In this document: in pieces, positions 24,301 to 31,313 of the stretch
Numbering within the stretch: position 1 is the stretch's first letter
Layout: the number at the start of each line of letters is the position of its first letter
Origin: an uncultured Clostridia bacterium
GTDB taxonomy: Bacteria > Bacillota > Clostridia > Christensenellales > Borkfalkiaceae
Direction: 5' to 3'
NCBI GenBank assembly: GCA_947632195.1
Contig: CANROE010000003.1
Span: forward strand, 1 to 64,000
DNA length: 64,000 nucleotides
Position numbers and translations under genes: made by a program
The notes under the pieces: generated by a model
Databases searched by the model: none
Seen by the model: only the letters and a program-made list of their open reading frames with translations
Told to the model about the DNA's origin: nothing

Positions 24301-26894
24301 CGGTAAAATTCGAGGAAGAGCCCCAAAAATGCCTTCAAATGTCTGATCTCCGCGATGAGCACCTCGCAGGCGCAGTAGATCTTATCGCGCAACGCCTGCG
24401 AATATTCGGTGAGATTGACGTTTTCAAAGGGAGAGTTCATCACCCCGCCGCACTCTTTCGCGGCGGCCGCCGCCGAGAGAATGCGGTTTTTGCACTCCGC
24501 GAGTTTTTGTTCACTGAGCGTATCGTAAAACGCGCTCCCGATGTCGAGAACGTCGGGGGCGTCCTTGTTTTTAAGATAGAGCAGAATGCCCTCGTAGACC
24601 GAGATCCCAAGCCGCCTTTTTTGATGAAGGGCGAGCATGGGCGCTTTGAGCTCTTTGGTGAGCGCCGTGATCTCCGCCGCGCGCGCGGCAAAGTCCCCGC
24701 CCTCCTCCGTCTCTTTGAGCGCAAGCGTATCGCCGAGTTTTTTCACGGCGTCGGCCCTGTCCGTCTTTCCGGAGTGGAGTTCGAGACAGAAATCCCCCAC
24801 GCCGACGCTGTCGAGCCGCTTTTTGACGACGTCGAGCGCCGCTTTCTTTTCGGCGACAAAGAGCACCCGTTTGCCGTCTTCGAGGGCGTTTGCGATGATG
24901 TTGGTGATCGTCTGGCTCTTGCCCGTTCCGGGAGGGCCGTGCAGTACGAAACTCACGCCCGCACGGGAGAGCGCCACTGCCGAATACTGCGAACTGTCCG
25001 CAGGCAGCGGAATGAGCGTTCCGCACGGATCCCCCTCGTCCTCCTCCTCGGGCGAAACATATACCTGCTTTTCCATGCGGTTTGCGAGCAGCGCGGAGAC
25101 CACCGCGTTCTGTTTGAGTTCGTCGAAATGCGCGTGCAGATCGTTCCACATGAGGTAGCGGCGGAAGGAAAAGACGGCGATGTATGCCTCTTTAATGACC
25201 CGCCAGCCCTTCATGCCCGCCGTTTCGGCAAGCACCATGGCGAAAATTTCGCTCATTTTGAGAGCGGACACGTCGCCCCCCAGCCCGCGCACGTCGATGT
25301 TGAATTCCTGTTTCAGATATTCGAGCAGGGTGCTGTTGACAAAGTACTCCCCCTCGATACGCACCGAGAAATCTTCGTTTCCCTTTGCCCGCACGACGTC
25401 CGCAGGGACAAGCACAAGCGGTGCACGCTTGGGCTTTGCGTCCTCTTTGGAGACGTATTCGAGAAATCCGAGGGCGAGATAGAGGATCTTTGCGCCCGAC
25501 TCCTCATCCGCCTCGCGGTTTTTGCGCTGCAAGAGACGGGCGGCGTCCGCAAGCTCCTCCCCCTTTGCCGCAGAGACGCGCAGCAGATTTTTTTGCTGTT
25601 CGAGTTCGAGCAGCTGCCGCTCCGCCGCCGTGATCGCCCCGCCGCTGCCGCCCGCCACGAGTTTCATCCCGTCCGACGCGAGGAGACGGGCGTACAGTCC
25701 GTCCGCGTCGTCCGAGCGCACCTTCAACGTGCCGCGTTCGGTAAAATTGAGAAGGGTATTGCGGTTGGTGAGGTCGAGAAGCCGCCGCTCCCAGAGCTTG
25801 TTTTTGGTAAGTTTTCCTTCGACCCCCACGCTCTTGAATTCGTGCAGGGGCGCGGGCGCCGATTCGGCGGACATCTCTTCATGCCCGATCAGTTCGAGTC
25901 CTTTCAGCCCGTATTCCCTGAGCGGGAGCACGGGAATGCCCGCCATGCGGCAACGCTTGACGTCTATAAAATATTCAAAGTCGGACACCGACTGCGCAAA
26001 GTGTTTCTCGGCAGTGGTAAAATTGACGCTCTTGTCCGCAAAAAGGTCGTCGGCGTCGAAAAAGCTCAGATTGTTGATCCCGTCCGAAATGTATTTGGAG
26101 ACGATCTCGCCGTCGTCCGTTACGGTATCGAGAAAACAGCTGTCGTACAGCCAGACCCCGACGCCCACGCTGCGCTGCCCGACGGCAATGACGGGGTTGA
26201 GTTTCGCACCTTCGAGACATGCGGCGGCAAACAGGGCGAGCTGCAAAACGCTCCCCCGCCGCGAACGGACGAGGTCTTCCGAAAACGCGCGGACGGGGCG
26301 GGTGAGATCGCACGGTTCACGCTCGACGTCCAGCGCCTTGATCGCGGCAAAAACGGCGGCGGACGTCATGCGGACGGCGTTTTTGTCCGCGCCCGTATAG
26401 CCATATACGTCTGCGGCGGACGTCCATTTTCTCAGCCTTTTGCCCGCCTCTTCGAGAATGCGCCGGCAGTCCGAAAGGCGGGGCCGCACAAATGCGGGAA
26501 GCCGCTCGGGATTGCCCCCGAGCCCTTCCCACCAATCGAAGGGCAAGACGGTAAGAGAGCGGCTGTCGGCCGCGATCTCCTTTCCGTCCATATATGCCGA
26601 GGCTGTGACCGAGACGGTGCGCACCTCTTTGTTCTCCACGAGAAAGACGGGCGAAAACACGCCGCTTGCGACGTGTCCTACCCGACTTTCAAAGGGGGCG
26701 ACACAGTTTCCCTCGTATGGGATCAGCAAACCGCTGTCGTCCGAAAGCGTGATCCTGAATTCGTGGCTCTCCCCATCGCGGTTGTCGACGCGCACGGTGA
26801 CGGGGGTTTGGAGGAGACAGTCCGAATATCCCACATACTTCGGCGGTTCAAGCGCCAACCCGATGGGTTTGACTTCTTTTTTTTGCTTGGGCAT
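21339..26894 (-). CDS. DUF4011 - SF1 helicase - nuclease-like - DUF3320 protein
   Basis: 1851-residue multidomain protein. N-terminal DUF4011-type region (to about residue 480), SF1 helicase with Walker A HGPPGTGKSQTITN (near 652), motif II FDEASQMT (near 1266), GDPRQLPPT (near 1293) and NVAVSRAREE. Around 1570-1640 is a Vsr/MTES_1575-like restriction-endonuclease fold (DFKIDVAVLDP...LFDGSEKF), then a DUF3320 tail. Single large proteins with this domain order form the Hhe antiphage family; others have no tested role. The ATG at 26894 has GGAG 5 bases ahead. It has its own promoter and sits alone between comEC and a sporulation gene. Confidence 0.88.
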   Translation of the reverse strand: MPKQKKEVKPIGLALEPPKYVGYSDCLLQTPVTVRVDNRDGESHEFRITLSDDSGLLIPYEGNCVAPFESRVGHVASGVFSPVFLVENKEVRTVSVTASAYMDGKEIAADSRSLTVLPFDWWEGLGGNPERLPAFVRPRLSDCRRILEEAGKRLRKWTSAADVYGYTGADKNAVRMTSAAVFAAIKALDVEREPCDLTRPVRAFSEDLVRSRRGSVLQLALFAAACLEGAKLNPVIAVGQRSVGVGVWLYDSCFLDTVTDDGEIVSKYISDGINNLSFFDADDLFADKSVNFTTAEKHFAQSVSDFEYFIDVKRCRMAGIPVLPLREYGLKGLELIGHEEMSAESAPAPLHEFKSVGVEGKLTKNKLWERRLLDLTNRNTLLNFTERGTLKVRSDDADGLYARLLASDGMKLVAGGSGGAITAAERQLLELEQQKNLLRVSAAKGEELADAARLLQRKNREADEESGAKILYLALGFLEYVSKEDAKPKRAPLVLVPADVVRAKGNEDFSVRIEGEYFVNSTLLEYLKQEFNIDVRGLGGDVSALKMSEIFAMVLAETAGMKGWRVIKEAYIAVFSFRRYLMWNDLHAHFDELKQNAVVSALLANRMEKQVYVSPEEEDEGDPCGTLIPLPADSSQYSAVALSRAGVSFVLHGPPGTGKSQTITNIIANALEDGKRVLFVAEKKAALDVVKKRLDSVGVGDFCLELHSGKTDRADAVKKLGDTLALKETEEGGDFAARAAEITALTKELKAPMLALHQKRRLGISVYEGILLYLKNKDAPDVLDIGSAFYDTLSEQKLAECKNRILSAAAAAKECGGVMNSPFENVNLTEYSQALRDKIYCACEVLIAEIRHLKAFLGLFLEFYRQRLSSITRKKLENLCTLARNFSADGYAKYFSSVSEEEFYVFYHSNRLLDERFHFYNGHFKAFVDLGKDYAEIKQALANGGYRRCKAAVSAAKRLSRVALHPLTEEDTAKFLQTLVDIRDAMERIKSVPLSKNFVDRSGEIVFKKRSEYLSGLYALHDLCSSTFLDYDPDTLNSMCLRAQSGYTQPVLDGYLKAAESFFRALDSFLTVTRADRSKLPEEDLLDEFSSKASALIDNVDMLPNWCMYKRTEEELGSLGCSFVTEALESGKLTTENILSGFEKNVYKNFLEINIPADPELSRMTVGSLEDTVEKFRLAWENFTRDTREKIRGDLISRLPAEDGEGSLSVEAASFRRLVKSNLRGVGLRGLFAEIPNLLGVIAPCMLMSPTTVAQYLRPQADLFDLVIFDEASQMTTAEAVGAIARAKSAIVVGDPRQLPPTAFFRTGYVDEENLENEDLESILDDCLALGMPERHLIWHYRSKHESLIAFSNSMYYDNRLCTFPSPDADSKVRLVLTDGAYDRGFTKCNKKEGEALVSEVVRRLKDPALRRSSMGVVTFSSAQQNFIERLLQKTIVKEKLEGYAYDGEEPLFVKNLENVQGDERDVILFSVCYGPDPTGRLSLNFGPLNQAGGWRRLNVAVSRAREEMIVFSSMSSGMIDLAKTSSKGVAGLKAFLEFAEKGRTTLAVKSAAVKEGAGVGKYLARELEDYGYRCRVDVGASDFKIDVAVLDPKNPHEYLLAVLFDGSEKFSVKDRNILQVQTLKRTNWNVIRVNCVNYYNNPKREVKRVKELLDRLTGAEQKGGSSLTKYLKPYRAVKTGGAEPASFFLSGENDKAVAARLKEIVAQEEPISRAFLKTRCLATFGIAKSGVRLSAKLDALIDGCAFRRERVNGVDYFYKTDRAVGFWRFRTDESGLRGEEDFTPFEIVALIKALLEEKVSVYLDELGGILASYCRVRATEKFTAFLAGCIAFGEQKGILVRSVSDRITLA

Positions 26895-26952
26895 GATACT
26901 CCGTGGGACGGCAAAGCGCCGCCCTTCCTTTTTCTTTCCGTTTCGTCTTATG

Positions 26953-26981
26953 ATTATACCATTTTCTTTTGTAAAATGCAA
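26953..26981 (-). promoter_or_regulatory. Sigma-A promoter of the large helicase gene
   Basis: TTGCAT (26976-26981), 17-base spacer, TATAAT (26953-26958) on the minus strand, about 60 bases before the ATG. Confidence 0.75.
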
Positions 26982-27013
26982 GGTCCGCAGGCATTGCATG
27001 GAAATAATTTCAC

Positions 27014-27042
27014 AAAAAAAGAGCGCGGGGGGAACGCGCTCT
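27014..27042 (-). terminator. Intrinsic terminator of the spoIIQ-like gene
   Basis: AGAGCGCG pairs with CGCGCTCT across a 7-base loop; the minus strand then reads TTTTTTTG. It also separates this gene from the helicase promoter. Confidence 0.88.
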
Positions 27043-27048
27043 TTCCGT

Positions 27049-27774
27049 TTACTTCTCTTCGAGCGTGACGTCGATATAATTCGTCGGGTCTACCGACTTG
27101 CCGTCGAGCGTCATTTCAAGGTGAAGGTGGGTGCCGTCGTTTGCCTCGGTGCCGTACGCTTCCGCCACCCGTGCGATGACGTCGCCTTGCTTGACCGTAG
27201 CGCCCTCTTTGAGCGAGTCTACGGGCTCTACAAAGCGGTAGGTGCTCTGCACGCCGTCCGCATGCTGTACGACCACGAGATTGCCCAATTTATCGGAAAG
27301 ACTGATCTTTACCACCTGTCCGTCCGCCATTGCCCGAACGTCCGAACCTGCGGGAGCGGCGTAGTCCACTGCCTTGTGGTAATACCACTTATCGAGGGTG
27401 GTGTTCTCGTAGATCTTGAAATACTCCACCGAACAAGTCTTGACGTCCTCGATGGGAGAAATAAACGCAACCTTGGGACCGTCCGTGGGTTCGTCGTCCA
27501 CGGGAGGAGGGGTTTCGCCGCCCGTGGGTTCGTCGTCTACGGGAGGAGTTTCGCCGCCCGTGGGCTCGTCGTCGACAGGGGGAGTTTCTCCTCCCGTGGG
27601 GGGATCTTCGCTGTCAATGGGCGGGGTTTCAAGTACTTCGCGTCCGCTGTTTGTCACAAAGTATGCGGTGAGCACGATCGCCGTGATGAGAAGAAGCGCG
27701 CAGACCGCAAGCACAATGGAATAGATGATCTTCTTTTTTCTCGAAGTAGGTACGGTATTTTCCTTTTCTTTCAT
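27049..27774 (-). CDS. SpoIIQ-like M23 metallopeptidase
   Basis: 241 residues: cytoplasmic start, one membrane helix (about 16-38), a proline/acidic linker of four 12-residue repeats (TGGETPPVDDEP), then a LytM/M23 domain. Zinc ligands H and D (HKAVD) and HLHLEM are intact, so it could be an active peptidase, as in clostridial SpoIIQ, while B. subtilis SpoIIQ has lost one ligand. In the forespore SpoIIQ pairs with SpoIIIAH to form the engulfment channel. Start has GGAGG. The linker and the adjacent YwmB-like gene fit the spoIIQ neighbourhood; a general wall peptidase is the alternative. Confidence 0.82.
   Translation of the reverse strand: MKEKENTVPTSRKKKIIYSIVLAVCALLLITAIVLTAYFVTNSGREVLETPPIDSEDPPTGGETPPVDDEPTGGETPPVDDEPTGGETPPPVDDEPTDGPKVAFISPIEDVKTCSVEYFKIYENTTLDKWYYHKAVDYAAPAGSDVRAMADGQVVKISLSDKLGNLVVVQHADGVQSTYRFVEPVDSLKEGATVKQGDVIARVAEAYGTEANDGTHLHLEMTLDGKSVDPTNYIDVTLEEK
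27485..27631. repeat. In-frame 36-bp tandem repeat in the linker of the spoIIQ-like gene
   Basis: Four units (27485, 27524, 27560, 27596) of about 36 bp, the first 39 bp and the last degenerate. They encode the TGGETPPVDDEP linker, whose copy number may vary between strains. Confidence 0.9.
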
Positions 27775-27845
27775 GGGAATCCTCCGAAAATTTATGTAAA
27801 TGATTGACGGCCGAGCCGCCCTTTATACCTACCGTTTGGAAAATT

Positions 27846-28271
27846 TTACCAGCTGCCGAAGATGAGCGGTGTTCCGACGACCGTCCGGCCGCCGCCGACC
27901 GCGATCTGCAAGTTGACGGTCTCCCCCTTGACGGAAATCCCGCGCCCGAGCGCGGGCGAATAGAGATAATAGCTCGTGGCGCCGCCTGCCTGCTCGGTAA
28001 AGAGGAGCTCCGCGCCGAACTTTTGCGAAAACTCCTCATAGCGGTCGCCGCCGTAGACTGCGCTCTCCCCCTTCACCTCGCCCAAAAACAGCTTTTTCAG
28101 CGGGGAATCGGACATGACTGCATGCGCCGAAGAGTTTTCGGCGGAATAAAACGTATAGCTCTCGCCCTGTTCGAGCACGGGCGAATGCAAAAGGAGAAAG
28201 AGAAAGAACGCGCAGGCCGCGACAAGCGCAATGCGGAACAGATTGCCGAGCACGCCGAAAAATCTTCTCAT
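27846..28271 (-). CDS. Small anchored protein, YwmB-like C-terminus
   Basis: 141 residues with one N-terminal membrane helix (about 8-28). The C-terminal stretch VNLQIAV...VVGTPLIFGSW resembles the closing motif of YwmB-family (TATA-box-binding-like fold) proteins, which in Firmicutes are encoded near murA-spoIID-spoIIQ. It is shorter than YwmB (about 240), so the match covers only its second half. The ATG has GAGGGGG upstream. Together with the downstream spoIIQ-like gene this suggests a sporulation or cell-wall role, by context only. Confidence 0.72.
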   Translation of the reverse strand: MRRFFGVLGNLFRIALVAACAFFLFLLLHSPVLEQGESYTFYSAENSSAHAVMSDSPLKKLFLGEVKGESAVYGGDRYEEFSQKFGAELLFTEQAGGATSYYLYSPALGRGISVKGETVNLQIAVGGGRTVVGTPLIFGSW

Positions 28272-28345
28272 GAAAAAACACCCCCTCGGGAAATCGACAG
28301 GATGTTTGACACGTTTTTGAAATTTTATACATAAAAAATAATATG

Positions 28346-28390
28346 AACGCCGCGCCGCCGAAAATTTCGGCGGCGCGGCGTTTTGTTTTA
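28346..28390 (+). terminator. Long perfect hairpin with forward U-tract
   Basis: AACGCCGCGCCGCCGAAA pairs with its complement across a single base and is followed by TTTTGTTTTA. No forward gene ends here, so it may instead shield the YwmB-like gene from read-through of the minus-strand hinT operon. Confidence 0.7.
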
Positions 28391-28469
28391 GAAATATGTA
28401 GGTTTTGTATTGCCCACCCCCTTAGCCCCCCTCCCTTAGGAGGGGGGTCCATTCTTGCCGTTTTTAATC

Positions 28470-28659
28470 TGTCATTTCGACCGAAGTCGCAGGCAGTGTG
28501 GAGAAATCTCGCCTTATCAGGGTTCCCGAAAAAGATTGCAGAGCAAGATTTTTCGGGAAGAGGAGCCACCGCACGCAAACGGAGCTTTTCGCAAGGAAAG
28601 CGTATAAAGCGGGCGTGTGGCGACGAGGTAGAGATGTCTCGACTGCGCTCGGAATGACA
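28470..28659. mobile_element. 190-bp element with inverted ends, MITE-like (copy 2)
   Basis: Begins TGTCATTTCGACC and ends GGAATGACA. The central hairpin (28523-28559) reads CCCGAAAAA-GA-TTGC and its partner, and the following 90 bp match copy 1 at 13471-13676 in inverted orientation. Non-coding. Confidence 0.7.
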
Positions 28660-28715
28660 TTTGAGAATGGCTCCTCCTCAGGAGGAGCACCGAGAAAATA
28701 AGGTGCCCCCTTCCC

Positions 28716-28835
28716 TACCCTCCCCCCAACAAGTTGGGGGGAGGCGAGTAAACCCCCTCTGTGGGAGAGGCATCAAGACAACCCCACCTGTCTCACTGCG
28801 TGAGCCACCCGCCCCCACAAGCGGGGGCAGGTCTC
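28716..28835. repeat. Dispersed GC-rich hairpin repeats before hinT
   Basis: 28717-28745 is a CCCCCCAAC/GTTGGGGGG hairpin. 28781-28832 is the CCCCACCTGTCTC...GGGGGCAGGT repeat also at 8756 and 37582. Both probably act as transcript ends for hinT. No gene is seen in 28272-28848. Confidence 0.7.
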
Positions 28836-28848
28836 ATGGAACGGGAGA

Positions 28849-29190
28849 TTATTCCTTCCCCCAGGGGAGAGGTTCGCCGCCGAGAATGTGAATGTGTAAA
28901 TGGTGCACTGTCTGCCCCGCGTTCTCCCCCTGGTTGATGACAAGGCGATACCCCTCGCCCAGCCCGAGCTTTTGCTGCAACTGCCCGATTTTTTCGAGCG
29001 TTCTTCCGAGCAGGTCGGCGCGCTCAGCGTTTATCTCGCTCAAATAGGAGAAATGCTCCTTCGGCACGCAGAGAAGATGGACCTTTGCAATGGGCGAAAT
29101 ATCCTTGAAAATGAGAATTTCGTCGTCCTCGTACACCTTTGCGGAAGGGATCTCCCCCGCCACGATCTTGCAAAAAATACAGTCGTTCAT
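28849..29190 (-). CDS. hinT: HIT-family nucleotide hydrolase/transferase
   Basis: 113-residue histidine-triad protein of the HINT branch, which hydrolyses adenosine phosphoramidates and related nucleotide conjugates. The N-terminal CIFCKIVAGEIPSAKVYEDD and the catalytic HLHIHILGG are intact. The two N-terminal cysteines fit a zinc-binding HIT subgroup. The ATG overlaps mtaB by ATGA, the last gene of the prmA-rsmE-mtaB-hinT series conserved in Clostridia. Confidence 0.95.
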   Translation of the reverse strand: MNDCIFCKIVAGEIPSAKVYEDDEILIFKDISPIAKVHLLCVPKEHFSYLSEINAERADLLGRTLEKIGQLQQKLGLGEGYRLVINQGENAGQTVHHLHIHILGGEPLPWGKE

Positions 29191-30413
29191 TTGATTTCCT
29201 CCGTGATTTCGGCAAATGCGCCGTCTCGATCTGATTTGATAAGCCTTACGCGGGCGAGCATTCCCTCTTTCGCGCCGCTTGCATATACGCGGATATAGTT
29301 CTCGCTGTACCCGCCGTCCTCCTCAAAGAGAACGGTGCGCTCCGTCCCCAAAAAACGGGATATGTATGCGGTTTCGGCCCGCTTTGCGACTTCCGTCATG
29401 CGCGCCATGCGCTCCTTTTTGACAAACGCGGGCAGATCCTTCTTCTTCGCCGCCGCAGTCCCCGGGCGGGAAGAGAACGGAAAACAGTGCACCCGCGCAA
29501 ACCCCGCTTCGCCGATGATGGAAAGGCTCTCCTTGAAGTCCTCCTCCGTCTCGGTGGGAAAACCGACGATGATGTCCGTCGTGATGGCGGCGTCGGGGAA
29601 ATATTCGTAAATTTTTCGGCAGCAGTTGAGGTATTCTTCCCGCGTGTAGCGGCGGTTCATCGCTTTGAGCACCGCCGTAGAGCCGCTTTGCAGCGACAGA
29701 TGAAAATGCGGCGCGACATTGCCCGCCTCCTTCATCTGTGTGAGGAATTTTTCGTCCACGATCCCCTCTTCGAGAGAGCCCAAACGAATGCGCGCGGGAA
29801 CGTCTTTCAACATCAGCAACAATTCGCCCAAGCCGATTTCGCCGTCGCGGTAGGAGGAGACATCGATGCCCGTGAGGACGATCTCCTTTGCGCCGCAGCT
29901 TTCCGCCTCCGAAAGAACGCTCTCCGCGCTCCGCGAGCGCGTCCTGCCGCGCAAATAGGGAATGAGGCAATAGGAGCAAAAGCGGTTGCAGCCGTCCTGG
30001 ATGCGCAAAAAGGCGCGGGTCCTATTCTGTTTGGGGTACGGGAGCTCGCAAAAAACTTGTTCCGTTTCGCGGAAAATGCCCCGCTCTTCCAACACGTTCA
30101 GCACTTTGCCCTTGTTCTGCGCGCCGAGGACGAGGACGACCCCCTCCTTTTCGAGGAAGGCCTCCGCGTTCTGCTCGGAAGCGCAGCCGCACACCACCAC
30201 GGGCGCATTGGGGTTAAATTTGCGCATGCGCGCGACCGCCTGACGGGACTTGCGCTCCGCCTCGGCCGTCACCGCGCAGGTGTTGAGAAGATACAGATCG
30301 GCATAGCCGAGGGCGTCCGTGACCTCATAGCCCCGCTCTTCGAGCCCGCGCATCAAAGAGGCGCTCTCCACCTCGTTCATCTTGCACCCGAGGGTGAACA
30401 CGCAAGCCTTCAT
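29187..30413 (-). CDS. mtaB: tRNA t6A37 methylthiotransferase MtaB
   Basis: 408-residue radical SAM methylthiotransferase that converts t6A37 to ms2t6A in tRNAs reading ANN codons. The N-terminal UPF0004 cluster cysteines (TLGCKMNEVES, LNTCAVT, VVCGCASE), the radical SAM motif CNRFCSYCLIPYLRGRTRSR, and a C-terminal TRAM-like domain are in order. Lengths and motifs favour MtaB over MiaB or RimO. It overlaps rsmE and hinT by 4 bases on each side. Confidence 0.95.
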   Translation of the reverse strand: MKACVFTLGCKMNEVESASLMRGLEERGYEVTDALGYADLYLLNTCAVTAEAERKSRQAVARMRKFNPNAPVVVCGCASEQNAEAFLEKEGVVLVLGAQNKGKVLNVLEERGIFRETEQVFCELPYPKQNRTRAFLRIQDGCNRFCSYCLIPYLRGRTRSRSAESVLSEAESCGAKEIVLTGIDVSSYRDGEIGLGELLLMLKDVPARIRLGSLEEGIVDEKFLTQMKEAGNVAPHFHLSLQSGSTAVLKAMNRRYTREEYLNCCRKIYEYFPDAAITTDIIVGFPTETEEDFKESLSIIGEAGFARVHCFPFSSRPGTAAAKKKDLPAFVKKERMARMTEVAKRAETAYISRFLGTERTVLFEEDGGYSENYIRVYASGAKEGMLARVRLIKSDRDGAFAEITEEIK

Positions 30414-31123
30414 CCGAGTTCCCCCGATTCGTACATGACGACGGACAAAAGCGCGATCGCCGCCGTCTCCGCCCGTAAAATTCTCTTGCCGAGGGAGACG
30501 CCCGTAAACCCGTAGGACTTTGCAAGCGCGAATTCCTCCTCCGAGAAACCGCCCTCGCTGCCCACGACGAGCGCGACAGAGCCCGAGAGCCCCTTTATAT
30601 CGCCCTCGCTCTTTTCCAAAAATTCGCAGGCAAAGAGCTTCTTTTGATACCCGTTTGCACTTTTTAAGGCGTCCTCGTACTTTTCATAATAGACGACCTC
30701 GAGCGCGACGGAGCGCATGCACTGTTTTGCCGCCTCGCGGGAGACGCGGTTCAAACGCTCTAACTTGTTCGCATTCATATACGCCGCACAGTAGCGGGAG
30801 GAAAATACGCCGATCTTGGCCGCGCCGAGTTCCACCGCCTTTTGCACGACAAGCTCTGTTTTATCCCCTTTGAGCGCGCCGACAAGGAGGCAGACGTCTG
30901 TCTGCGGCTCGCGGCTGCCCGCTCTCTTTTCGAGCACATGGACGAGCATTTTCTCCCGCTCTACCTTGGCGACGACGGCGGAATATTCCGCGCCGCTTCC
31001 GTCGAGAAGGGAAATTTCGCTCCCCTCGCGCAGACGCAGTACGTTTTTGGCATGACGGAATTCGTCGCCCGTGAGCGCGACTTCCTCGGAGATATGGTCG
31101 ATAAAGAAACGGTTGCGTGCCAT
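30410..31123 (-). CDS. rsmE: 16S rRNA (uracil(1498)-N3)-methyltransferase
   Basis: 237-residue SPOUT methyltransferase that modifies U1498 of 16S rRNA. The N-terminal PUA-like part (MARNRFFIDH, DEFRHAKNVLRLREG) and the knot motifs VALVVGSEGGFSEEE and GVSLGKRILRAETAA are clear. The ATG at 31123 begins the family N-terminus; no ribosome site precedes it. A dispersed repeat (31148-31185) lies just upstream, between this gene and prmA, perhaps having displaced the original leader. It overlaps mtaB by ATGA. Confidence 0.95.
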   Translation of the reverse strand: MARNRFFIDHISEEVALTGDEFRHAKNVLRLREGSEISLLDGSGAEYSAVVAKVEREKMLVHVLEKRAGSREPQTDVCLLVGALKGDKTELVVQKAVELGAAKIGVFSSRYCAAYMNANKLERLNRVSREAAKQCMRSVALEVVYYEKYEDALKSANGYQKKLFACEFLEKSEGDIKGLSGSVALVVGSEGGFSEEEFALAKSYGFTGVSLGKRILRAETAAIALLSVVMYESGELG

Positions 31124-31147
31124 GATTTTTTTGTGTAGGGGGTATTG

Positions 31148-31185
31148 TGAGATTTCTCCACGCGCTTCGCTTGGTCGAAATGACA
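31148..31185. repeat. Dispersed repeat, single half element
   Basis: TGAGATTTCTCC ... TTGGTCGAAATGACA, one terminus of the inverted-end element family, lying in the prmA-rsmE gap (31124-31313), which otherwise shows nothing recognisable. Confidence 0.75.
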
Positions 31186-31313
31186 TATTGGGGACAGCGG
31201 CTCGGAATGACGCAAAAGTTCGCCCTTCGCAACATAAAATGTGCAGGCGGGGCAAAACGACCCTCTTGTTGTGTCGGACAGGGTGACGTGATAAGAACGC
31301 GTGCGCGAGGCGT

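Noticed and set aside
23832-27068. A 1078-codon open frame on the plus strand
   Set aside because: It lies opposite the helicase gene, whose motifs are unmistakable. Its Arg/His-rich translation is typical of antisense frames in GC-rich genes with strong third-position bias.
27485-27631. CRISPR-like or regulatory direct repeats
   Set aside because: The 36-bp units are in frame and encode a Pro/Glu linker inside the spoIIQ-like gene.
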